Source of the DNA: Myxococcus flavus
GTDB taxonomy: Bacteria; Myxococcota; Myxococcia; Myxococcales; Myxococcaceae
NCBI RefSeq assembly: GCF_050038885.1
Contig: NZ_CP143624.1
Coordinates: 6,138,001-6,202,000 of the forward strand
Direction: 5' to 3'
DNA length: 64,000 nt
Below the pieces are notes generated by a model. It had not been told where the DNA came from. It worked only from the letters and a program-made list of their open reading frames with translations, and ran no database searches. Position 1 is the stretch's first letter; each line of letters opens with the position of its first letter. Of the stretch, positions 33,846 to 41,497 are shown in pieces. The position numbers and the translations under genes were made by a program.

Positions 33846-35351
33846 TCAGGGCGCGTCGAAGCCGACGGTGACGGGCATGGGCGCGAAGCTGGCCGGGTCC
33901 CCGTAGAACCGCGCCCACGACACGGCCCGGTACTGGTCGGGGGGCGCGCCCGGAGCAGGGGCCTGGAGGGTCAGTGGCGCGTAGTCTGGATGCTGCTCGA
34001 CGAGGCAGACGTTGCCGTTGGCGACGAGGTGGCCCCTGGCGCGCGTTCCTCCCACGCGGTGGTAGCGGCCCGAGGCGGCGGACCACTTGTAGAGGTCCGT
34101 GTACAGCTCGGTATGGGTGCAGTTGGCGCCCTTGCGTCCCACCAGCGACGTGTGCACCCACGCGGAGTAGGTCGTGCCCGCCGGACCGGGCTGCACGTTG
34201 ACGTCGAGGGCGTACATGCGGCATCCCGTGGACGCGTAGGCCGTGCCGTCACTCGCGGCGGACTGCGACGTGCCAGCGAGGGTGAGGGCGTCCTCCGCCG
34301 GGGTGTCGATGAGGCACGTGTAGTGGGCCTTCACCGCCTCGGCCACCTTCTGCCAGTGCTGCGTGCGGGTGGTGTTGGACTGCTCGATTTGAATGCCCCG
34401 GCCGCCCAGCGCGAGCTCGTTGACGAAGTTGGAGGGCTCGGCGCCCGCGAACACGGGTGGGTCGTGGAGCACGCCCAGGCCCTGGCCTCGCAGGGCGTCG
34501 CGGATGGCCTCCGCCACGCCTTCCCGGAACACGGCGGCCTCTCCGCCACCCACCAGCACGCCCGCCGCCGGGTAGCTGGTGTCGGCGTAGCCATGGAACG
34601 ACACGGCATATTTGAAGTCACGCCCCAGGACGGTGCCGAGCCCGGGGAAGCTGGTGCCGTCGATGTCCGTGGAGGTGATGTGCCAATGGTCCCTGGCGTT
34701 GAGGCTGCCCGCGTACCAGCCCTTCACCCGCCAGGTGGACACCTTCGAGGTGGCGGCCGGGGCAATCCACTCCACCTGCTCCGCGGTCTGCACCTCGATG
34801 TTGCCGCCGTGCGGCGCGGTGTAGATGAGCGTGTTGTTGAGACCGTTGTCGGCCACCCGCTCGATGATCTGGTTGGGCTTCGTCCCCTCCATGCCGTCGA
34901 GCTCGGCCTCGGTCTCCGTGCCCGGATGGTAGGTGACTCCGTCCCGGTCGGTCGCGCGGCCATGCATGGCCGTGAGCACCACGCTCGCGTTGGCGGCCAT
35001 GTCCAGCCGGGCAATGCCCGTCGAGTGCATCTTCACCACGCCCGCACCCGGGTCGAGCGCCTGCTTGACGGTGCAGAGGCCTTCGTTGAACGAGGCGCCC
35101 GAGCCGGTGCGCACGCGGAGCTGCCGCCCCACGCCGCTGCCGAGCAGCGTCAGGACATCCTGCGGGACGTGGCAATACTCCTTGGCGGCGTAGCCGGAGA
35201 TGCTGTTGTCCGCCGTCAATGTCAGCGCGCCCGAAACCAGGGCGGCCTGCGTCTGTGAAAACGCTTCAGGCGTTGCCAGGGGGGTTCCTCCCTCGCAGCC
35301 CACGAGTGACAATGCCAGACCACCGACCCAGACGATTCGTGCCGTATCCAT
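33846..35351 (-). CDS. Poly-gamma-glutamate hydrolase-like lipoprotein
   Basis: A 501-residue protein starting at 35351, with GGGAGGAGCC directly upstream. Lipobox SLVGC makes Cys19 the lipidated residue. Residues ~45-345 match the poly-gamma-glutamate hydrolase (PghP/DUF867, zinc peptidase) fold: IYTAPHGGNIEVQTAEQVEW with the metal-binding His181 and Glu186, YAVSFHGYADTSYP, and GGRGIQIEQSNTTR. The last ~150 residues form an extra beta-rich domain (SAWVHTSLVGRKGANCTHTEL), which is not part of phage-type enzymes and may bind a substrate. It could degrade gamma-linked polyglutamate from prey capsules; this is inferred. Confidence 0.82.
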   Translation of the reverse strand: MDTARIVWVGGLALSLVGCEGGTPLATPEAFSQTQAALVSGALTLTADNSISGYAAKEYCHVPQDVLTLLGSGVGRQLRVRTGSGASFNEGLCTVKQALDPGAGVVKMHSTGIARLDMAANASVVLTAMHGRATDRDGVTYHPGTETEAELDGMEGTKPNQIIERVADNGLNNTLIYTAPHGGNIEVQTAEQVEWIAPAATSKVSTWRVKGWYAGSLNARDHWHITSTDIDGTSFPGLGTVLGRDFKYAVSFHGYADTSYPAAGVLVGGGEAAVFREGVAEAIRDALRGQGLGVLHDPPVFAGAEPSNFVNELALGGRGIQIEQSNTTRTQHWQKVAEAVKAHYTCLIDTPAEDALTLAGTSQSAASDGTAYASTGCRMYALDVNVQPGPAGTTYSAWVHTSLVGRKGANCTHTELYTDLYKWSAASGRYHRVGGTRARGHLVANGNVCLVEQHPDYAPLTLQAPAPGAPPDQYRAVSWARFYGDPASFAPMPVTVGFDAP

Positions 35352-35635
35352 GGCTCCTCCCGGTTTGGTCTGGAGCTGTGCAATCGCATTGCCACGGATT
35401 GACCTGCCAGACTTCGAGAGACAGAGGCGATGTTGCGCCAGGTCTTGCGTCGGGTGTCGCAAAGCCTGCTGGCAAGGATTGCCGTTCACCGGCGGCGCAG
35501 GCAGTTGTTGCGGGGAGAGGCCGGGGCTCGCTTCGCCCTCTCCAACGGAGGGTGGGTGGAAAAATACACTCCCGGTTGAATGTGGCGGCGATTTCAGTCA
35601 GCCTTCGAGACGTTCTCGATTCTGGGGGTTCCTGA

Positions 35636-36046
35636 TTGGTTCGTTCCGCCGTGCTGTTCGCGTGTCTCGCGCTCTCACCCGTCCTGATGTCCTGTACGAG
35701 CGACCCCTGCACCTCCTTGTCGACATGCGCGGCGTGCGCGGGGGAGTACATCGCGGAAGGCTGCAAGTGGTGCCCCTCGGACAACACGTGCTCGGCCTAC
35801 GGTGACGAGAGCAGTTGCTCGTACTCGGAGCTGACCGATGAGGTGGCGCAGTGTGCTGGAAACTCGTCCGCGTGTGACCGGCCATACTCAGGGCCGACGG
35901 CGGATCCGCAGTCCTCCAGCTTCTGCCAGGCGGCGTATCACTATGGCTGCCAGGGCCGGGATTCGGAGCGCAGCGCCAACTGCCAAATCTACGCTCAGTT
36001 CGAGGCGGACAACCCGGGGCTGACGCCGTGCCCCTATTGCCCCTGA
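35636..36046 (+). CDS. Cys-rich small lipoprotein
   Basis: A 136-residue protein with a TTG start at 35636, the first possible start after an in-frame TGA. Lipobox SPVLMSC. The mature part carries ~15 cysteines, including STCAACAGEY, GCKWCPSDNTC, SSCSYS and PCPYCP. The block GCKWCPSDNTC resembles plexin/PSI-type Cys-rich modules of extracellular proteins. No function can be assigned. It is divergent from the poly-gamma-glutamate hydrolase gene. Confidence 0.65.
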   Translation: MVRSAVLFACLALSPVLMSCTSDPCTSLSTCAACAGEYIAEGCKWCPSDNTCSAYGDESSCSYSELTDEVAQCAGNSSACDRPYSGPTADPQSSSFCQAAYHYGCQGRDSERSANCQIYAQFEADNPGLTPCPYCP

Positions 36047-36062
36047 GCTTCGGGGCGCGCCA

Positions 36063-36092
36063 CCGCTCACCTGCAACAGCGCGGGTGAGCGG
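36063..36092. terminator. Perfect 9-bp hairpin, bidirectional terminator
   Basis: CCGCTCACC (36063-36071), 12-base loop, GGTGAGCGG (36084-36092), centred between the convergent Cys-rich lipoprotein and S37 peptidase genes. Confidence 0.55.
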
Positions 36093-36103
36093 CGGGCGAT
36101 GGA

Positions 36104-37960
36104 CTAGCGGCCCGTGGGCGCCTGCAGCCGGGGCGGCAGGTGCGGACCGAACTCGATGATGCCGACCTCGGGCGGTGGCACGGGGGCGTACCTCAGCGAC
36201 GAGACGCCGCCCCAACGCCGCACGGTCTCCTCGGCCTGGAGGCGCTCCTGGGGAGGCAGCTGGCTGATGGAGCTGCCGTGGTTGCCACCCGGAACGACGA
36301 ACACCGGGGAGTCCTCGGCATTGCCAATGGGGAACGCCGCCGCCGTCCACGGGTCCAGGTCACCGTAGATGAACATCACCCGCTGGCCCTGGGTGACCAG
36401 CCAGTCCGCGATGTCCTGCATGGCCTGGGGCCGGAACACGACGGGCACGCCGGGCGTGGAGTACAGGGGGGCGATGTTCGTCCCCGGGAAGGCGATGCGG
36501 CTGCCCAGGTGGGCCTCATAGGGCTTGGGCCAGCCCAGCTCCAGGCTCGCCTGGTAGTAGTACGGATGGTACGGGCCAATGCCCGAGCTGCCATCGTCCG
36601 AGAAGGTGGCGAGGCCCACCGTCCAGTTCACCATGTCCAGCAGGTGCTGGCTCGTGGCCGAGGCATCCGGGAACTGGCCGCAGTTCCGCGGCGAGTCGTA
36701 CTGCCAGAAGGCGAAGTACGTCTCGATGACGGCGTGCTCCAGGGCCCGCTCGAAGCCGAGTTGGTTGTAGGTCAGGCCGTGGTTCGCGGCGTACGCGCGC
36801 AGCAGGTCCAGCATCTCCTCACGCCGGTCGAGGACGGCGCGCTGGAAGGTACGGATGCGCTCGCGGCACCAGGCCTGCTCGGGGCCGCCCACGGCTTCCT
36901 GGAAGGCGGGGAAGCGTTCGTCTTCGCCGAGAACGAGCGGCGCCACGTAGGCCACGGTCGCGTACACGTCATCCGGGTAGAACCGGCGGTAGAACACCAT
37001 CGTCTCGCCGCCCTTGCTGCCGCCGGTGGTGATCCACCGCGCGGAGTAGATGGGCTTGAGCGCCTCGACGACCCGGTGGAAGTCGGCGGCCGACTGCTGG
37101 ATGGTGAGCAGGCTCCAGTCCGCCGGCTCCGGGCGGCTGGGCAGGAAGAAGCGGTGCTCGATGGACAGCTGGTTGGCGGCCAGCAGCGTCGTCAGCTCGC
37201 GGCGGCCCGTGGACATGGACACGTAGTAGCCGCTCGTGTGGAAGACCATGGGCGCCGCGTCGGAGTGGTGCAGCAGCGTCATGCGCTGCTTGAAGCGCTG
37301 GCACTCGGGGCGCACATGGTCCGCGGGCTGGTCGTACTCCATGACGAAGAAGCGATGGCCCGCGGGGACGCTGCTGCCATTGGGATTCTCCGCCACGGTG
37401 AGGCCTGGAATCGCCCGCAGCCGGTCCAGGATGTCCGCGTTCGGGTCCAGGACGACGGTCGGGTCGCCCGGCAACGGGCTGCCCGCGTCCGGCGGACCGA
37501 AGGGGCACGCGGGCGGCTCCGTGCCGGCATCGCCGCTGCCCGCGTCGACGGGGTCCGTCCCTCCGTCCGCTTCGCCCGTGCCCCCGTCCTCCTCGCCCGT
37601 TCCGCCATCGTCCGGCGGCGCTCCCGCGTCCACCTCGGTCCCCGCGTCCTCCGGCGGGGTGCCTGCGTCTTCGTCCGTGCCGGCGTCCTCCGGGAGGACT
37701 CCCGCGTCCTCGTCCGTGCCGGCGTCCTCCGGAGGCGTGCCTGCGTCATCCGTCCCGGCGTCACCTGGAGGGTTGCCTGCATCCTCGTCGGTGCCGGCGT
37801 CCTCCGGGGGGAAGCCCGCGTCGTTGCCCCCATCCATCGTCTGGAGGCCCGCGTCTGGAATCGGCTTCGGCGTATCGTCGCCACACGCCGTCTGGGTCAG
37901 CATCAGCAGCAGCGGGAGGACGAGAAGGGGTGTGTGGGACAGCCTTCTGGGATGGCGCAT
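36104..37960 (-). CDS. S37-type tripeptidyl aminopeptidase-like lipoprotein
   Basis: A 618-residue protein. The start at MRHPRRLSHT (37960) follows AGAGGGG; the 37981 start lacks a ribosome binding site. Lipobox QTAC (Cys26). Residues ~30-150 are a low-complexity linker of DAGT/PPED repeats. From ~165 the peptidase domain follows with alpha/beta-hydrolase landmarks of the PS-10/S37 family: TTGGSKGGETMVFYRRF with nucleophile Ser315, an Asp in IYGDLDPWTAAAFP, and a His in PGGNHGSS. Residue spacing fits Ser-Asp-His. It probably hangs on the outer membrane and trims peptides from lysed prey; location and role are inferred. Confidence 0.87.
   Translation of the reverse strand: MRHPRRLSHTPLLVLPLLLMLTQTACGDDTPKPIPDAGLQTMDGGNDAGFPPEDAGTDEDAGNPPGDAGTDDAGTPPEDAGTDEDAGVLPEDAGTDEDAGTPPEDAGTEVDAGAPPDDGGTGEEDGGTGEADGGTDPVDAGSGDAGTEPPACPFGPPDAGSPLPGDPTVVLDPNADILDRLRAIPGLTVAENPNGSSVPAGHRFFVMEYDQPADHVRPECQRFKQRMTLLHHSDAAPMVFHTSGYYVSMSTGRRELTTLLAANQLSIEHRFFLPSRPEPADWSLLTIQQSAADFHRVVEALKPIYSARWITTGGSKGGETMVFYRRFYPDDVYATVAYVAPLVLGEDERFPAFQEAVGGPEQAWCRERIRTFQRAVLDRREEMLDLLRAYAANHGLTYNQLGFERALEHAVIETYFAFWQYDSPRNCGQFPDASATSQHLLDMVNWTVGLATFSDDGSSGIGPYHPYYYQASLELGWPKPYEAHLGSRIAFPGTNIAPLYSTPGVPVVFRPQAMQDIADWLVTQGQRVMFIYGDLDPWTAAAFPIGNAEDSPVFVVPGGNHGSSISQLPPQERLQAEETVRRWGGVSSLRYAPVPPPEVGIIEFGPHLPPRLQAPTGR
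37620..37830. repeat. ~39-bp tandem repeat encoding DAGT linker
   Basis: Within the peptidase gene, near-identical ~39-base units (core CCGGCGTCCTCCGG plus CCCGCGTCCTCG) repeat about five times and encode 13-residue units of the type DAGTDEDAGTPPE. Similarity at base level suggests recent duplication and likely length variation between strains. Confidence 0.65.
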
Positions 37961-38108
37961 GAACCCCTCTGTGGATGACATGGTGGCGCGAGACTAACGC
38001 ATCGAGGCGCGTACCCCGCACGGGATGAAGAGGCCAATACGCGTCGGCGCGCCGGTGGAAACATCCAGCCGTCAGATGGCTTGCCGCCATCCGCACAGGC
38101 GGGATGTA

Positions 38109-39692
38109 ATGATGCGCATGCCCCACAGCGTGACCTTCGCCGTCGATGACGTGAAACCCGCCGTCCTGCCACTCGAGGAAATGCGGCTCGAGGAGGCCCT
38201 GAGGGGGCGCTTGGATGACAAGATTCTGGGGGCCTCCCACGCCGGGGCGCTCTTCGTCCGGCCGGAGGATACCCACCCCCTGCTGTCCGCGGTGCATCTG
38301 GCCTTCAGCGGGCACCGCCCGTTGGTGCTGACGCCAGACGTCCTGTGGATCACCATCGCCCAGGGGGTGGCCCTGCACGTCATCCGCAACGCGGAGGCGC
38401 TGCGGTTCGACCTGGTGCGCCACCGGGGGCGTATGCGTTTGACGGTGACGCGCGATGCCTCGCGGGGCGACGTCGCATCGGAGGACTTCTGGCCAGGCAT
38501 CGTGGCGGAGTTCTCCGCGCAGATTCAAGGCCACTCGCCCGCGATGCATGACCTGATGGTGTGTGACTTCTCCACGACGGGACCGGTGGAGCGCGTGGTC
38601 AGCCAGGTGGTGCTGATGGATGCGATGCGCGAGTACTTCGACTACGCGGTGATGTGCATCTGCGGCATCCCCACCATCACGCTCGAAGGCTCGCCAGACG
38701 ACTGGCGCAAGTTCCGGGACAAGGTGGAGCAGCTTCCCCGCTATGGCCTGGAGGGCTGGGCCCGGCACCTGAAGCCGCTGTGCGACGAGTTCATCCGGGC
38801 CTCCGAGGGGAAGGCGGACCGCGAGTTCTGGCGTGCCATCTACAAGCTGCACCACGCCTACGGCCGGGAAACGTTCAATGGCTGGATTGGCAAGCTGTTT
38901 CCCTTCCTCCGCAACCATGCGACGGGGGCCTATGACGTTCCCAACCCGATGTTGGAGCCCGAGGAGCTGGGCAAGCCCGACGGCATGGAGCGGAGCGTCT
39001 CCCTCTCGAGCAAAAAACTGCCCACGGGCCTGTCTCGCGTCCCCGTCCTCCTCGAGGTGGTGACCGACCAGGGGCTGGTGAAGGCGCGGATGGCCCTGTC
39101 AGCGGGCTTCATGGGGACCTGCCAGTCCGCCGACACGCTGGCGCTGCGGCCGGTGCCGGGCTGGGTCATCCACGAGGACCTGGGGTTGGATGCGATGCTC
39201 CGGCGCGTCGAGGATGAACATGCGGCGGAGCCTCCCATGTCCGAGGCGCGCTGGGACGAGTGGCGCGAGCTGTGGAGCGGCGGGGGGCTGCCGGGAGAAA
39301 TCCAGCAACTCTATGCCGCGTTCAATGGGGCGTCGCTCTTCGGCAAGGGCGCCGAAGCGGTGTACCGCATCCGTTCAACGGAGGCGCTGGAGGTCTTCTT
39401 CCAGATGCGCTGGTGGAACGCCAGCCAGCCAGGGTCGGGCGGCCCCAGTACGCCGGCGGGTTGGACGCGGTTCTGTGATGTCGGTCCGCACGGGTTCCTG
39501 GTCTACCGCTTCAACGCCCGTCGGGCAGGGCCCCGCCCTGTCTACTGGGTGGAGCGGCCCCAGGACTCGCATGGTGTGTGCGTCGCCCCGTCTCTGGCGG
39601 AGTTCCTGCGCCAGGCGCTCAACTCGCGGGGACAGGTCTACTTCAAGGCAGCGGACTTCTCGCCGGGAGCGCGCGTCGACCTGACGGAGTGA
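38109..39692 (+). CDS. DUF4419 protein with SMI1/KNR4-like tail
   Basis: A 527-residue cytoplasmic protein without signal peptide or membrane segment. The start at 38109 is chosen; 38112 and 38118 are alternatives, and 38025 is possible. Residues ~40-355 match the DUF4419 pattern (HPLLSAVHLAFSGHRPLVL, PDVLWITIAQGVALHVIRN, HDLMVCDFSTTGPVE, CGIPTITLEGSPDDW). The remaining ~150 residues (GGGLPGEIQQLYAAFNGASLF, GFLVYRFNARRAG, PSLAEFLRQAL) look like a SUKH/SMI1 fold, often found in toxin-immunity proteins. DUF4419 itself has no assigned activity. The nearby genes do not reveal a toxin. Confidence 0.75.
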   Translation: MMRMPHSVTFAVDDVKPAVLPLEEMRLEEALRGRLDDKILGASHAGALFVRPEDTHPLLSAVHLAFSGHRPLVLTPDVLWITIAQGVALHVIRNAEALRFDLVRHRGRMRLTVTRDASRGDVASEDFWPGIVAEFSAQIQGHSPAMHDLMVCDFSTTGPVERVVSQVVLMDAMREYFDYAVMCICGIPTITLEGSPDDWRKFRDKVEQLPRYGLEGWARHLKPLCDEFIRASEGKADREFWRAIYKLHHAYGRETFNGWIGKLFPFLRNHATGAYDVPNPMLEPEELGKPDGMERSVSLSSKKLPTGLSRVPVLLEVVTDQGLVKARMALSAGFMGTCQSADTLALRPVPGWVIHEDLGLDAMLRRVEDEHAAEPPMSEARWDEWRELWSGGGLPGEIQQLYAAFNGASLFGKGAEAVYRIRSTEALEVFFQMRWWNASQPGSGGPSTPAGWTRFCDVGPHGFLVYRFNARRAGPRPVYWVERPQDSHGVCVAPSLAEFLRQALNSRGQVYFKAADFSPGARVDLTE

Positions 39693-39706
39693 AGGGGCTC
39701 GCCGGG

Positions 39707-41116
39707 CTACTCGCGCCGGAGCAGGACGGTGGCGGTGCCCGCCACAGCCTCGCGCGGTCTGCCCAGGGAGATGCCCTGGAGCGCCATGTTGATGCATCGA
39801 GCGAGTGCGGAAGGCTGGTACGGCTGCGCCCGTGCCCCCAGTACGACGCCCTGGGGGGAGTAGACCAGTGCGAAGGTGTCCTGCCGGCAGGCGGCGTCCT
39901 CGCCGTTCCTCGCGTAGCACTGGTCGAGCGCGGGCGCGCGCGCCTTGATGGATTCCGCAATCCAGCCTTCGCTGTACCCCAGGGACCCGGGCGCGCTGCC
40001 CGCTTCACCGGCCAGCCGTGGTGCTTCGACGACACGGACGATGGCGGGGTCATCCATATGCGTCATCCCGTAGGCTGTCAGGACGAGCCCTCCCGTGGCA
40101 GCGACGCCCACTCCCAGTGCGCTGGCGACCATGAGGACGGTCTGCAGCCGGACGCATGGGGGCGGCGCGGTCTCCGGTACCTGGGCCTCGTTCGCGGGGC
40201 CCGCGGGTGCGGCCGCGGCGGGCTCGGGCGCGGGGTGTGGTGGAGCCACGGTGTCGGCGGCGTGCGTCCATGGCTCGAGCGCCTGCGCCAGCTCCCGCGC
40301 GTCCGCGTAGCGCGCGTCCGGGTCCTTCTTCAGCGTGCGCTCCACCACCTGTGAGAAGTGTTCCGGCACATCCGCGCGCATGCCGCTGAGGGGCGTGGGC
40401 ACCTTTTCGAGGATGGCGGAGAGCAGGGCGACGGTGTCCGCCACGTCGATGGGCCGCTGCCCCGTCACCATCTGATACAGGCAGGCTCCCAGCGAGTAGA
40501 TGTCCGCGCGCCCGTCGACCGGACGGCAGCGGACCTGCTCCGGGGCCATGTAGGACGGCGTTCCCACCCAGGCGCCGGACTCGGTGCCCAGCGCGGTGGC
40601 GTCGTCCTCGTGCAGGAGCCGCGCGACGCCGAAGTCCAGCACCTTCACCTGGATGTCGGCCGACCCCGTGTCGACGAGGAAGATGTTGTCGGGCTTGATG
40701 TCGCGGTGGATGACGCCGGCCTGGTGCGCCGCAGCCAGTGCGGACGCCACCTGGTGGGCGATGGTCGCCGCGCGCGCCACGGGCAGCGGGCCTTCCTTCT
40801 TCAGCAGGGACTTCAGCGTCTGTCCGAGGAGCAGCTCCATTACCAAGTAGGGCGGCTCATCCGGTCCGTCATGGAAGTCCATCACCTCGACGATGTGCGG
40901 ATGCCGCACGCCCGCGGTGGCCTGGGCCTCGCGGCGGAAGCGCGCGTGCACCGCCGGCTGCCCGAAGAGGTGCTGCTGGAGCACCTTGACCGCGACGAGG
41001 CGGCCTCCGTCGAGCTGCTCGGCCTCGTAGACGGTGCCCATCCCCCCCACGCCAATCCTCCGGCGCAGTTGATACTTCTGCCCCAGCACCGTCTCCACCA
41101 AGGATGAGCGACTCAT
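39707..41116 (-). CDS. Membrane-anchored Ser/Thr protein kinase
   Basis: A 469-residue Hanks-type kinase. Residues ~15-275 form the kinase domain: G-loop GVGGMG (22-27), Lys in VAVKVL (44), catalytic loop HRDIKPDN, DFG in KVLDFGVARL and APE in SYMAPEQV. It should be active. After a Pro/Ala-rich linker (~285-320), a transmembrane helix (~325-350; MVASALGVGVAATGG) leads to a ~110-residue extracytoplasmic domain. Its last ~75 residues (ALDQCYARNG to TATVLLRRE, with VVLGARAQPYQPSALARCI) resemble the AgmX/TonB-C-like domain of myxobacterial envelope proteins. It is divergent from the thioredoxin-like/FHA operon, whose FHA protein may be a partner or substrate. Confidence 0.9.
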   Translation of the reverse strand: MSRSSLVETVLGQKYQLRRRIGVGGMGTVYEAEQLDGGRLVAVKVLQQHLFGQPAVHARFRREAQATAGVRHPHIVEVMDFHDGPDEPPYLVMELLLGQTLKSLLKKEGPLPVARAATIAHQVASALAAAHQAGVIHRDIKPDNIFLVDTGSADIQVKVLDFGVARLLHEDDATALGTESGAWVGTPSYMAPEQVRCRPVDGRADIYSLGACLYQMVTGQRPIDVADTVALLSAILEKVPTPLSGMRADVPEHFSQVVERTLKKDPDARYADARELAQALEPWTHAADTVAPPHPAPEPAAAAPAGPANEAQVPETAPPPCVRLQTVLMVASALGVGVAATGGLVLTAYGMTHMDDPAIVRVVEAPRLAGEAGSAPGSLGYSEGWIAESIKARAPALDQCYARNGEDAACRQDTFALVYSPQGVVLGARAQPYQPSALARCINMALQGISLGRPREAVAGTATVLLRRE

Positions 41117-41497
41117 GACGCGACGTGTATACCCGAGCCTGATGAAGAACGTTGGCGCCCATCCACCCGATGACGGATGCAGCCGCCGTTGATTTCGCGG
41201 AAGGCCCTACGCTCTGCGACCTGCCGGGATTGTAATTGTTTCAGGAGTTCCGCGGGGGTGTTTCACCCGGGGTGATGGTGACCCTTCTGCGCTGGAAGCG
41301 ACTTGCGCGCCGGGTTGGGGGATGCGCGCGCACGCTTCTCAAGGGCTGGGCTTTTTCGCTTTCTGAGACGGGGCTCGCGAGCGGATTCCCGGAGTAGGCG
41401 GTGCTCGAAGGCCCTGTCCTCCCGCAGTGAACTGCAACGTTGACGCGGGGGCCCGCGCCCACTTCTATCGTCACCCGCACCTTGCAAGGGAGTTGGC
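41117..41497. other. 381-bp divergent intergenic region
   Basis: No gene is seen here. It holds the promoters of the kinase gene (minus) and the thioredoxin-like/FHA operon (plus). GGGTG-TTT-CACCC at 41256-41268 is a small perfect hairpin. The rest shows no strong structure. Confidence 0.4.
41440..41469 (+). promoter_or_regulatory. Candidate sigma-70-type promoter of the thioredoxin-like/FHA operon
   Basis: TTGACG (41440-41445) and TCTATC (41464-41469) are separated by 18 bp and lie 28 bp before the GTG start at 41498. The -35 matches consensus at 5 of 6 positions, the -10 only at 3. Confidence 0.35.

Noticed and set aside
36140..37978. 612-codon plus-strand frame opposite the S37 peptidase gene
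   Set aside because: Shadow of the real gene, which has a lipobox, a repeat linker and an apparent catalytic triad on the other strand.
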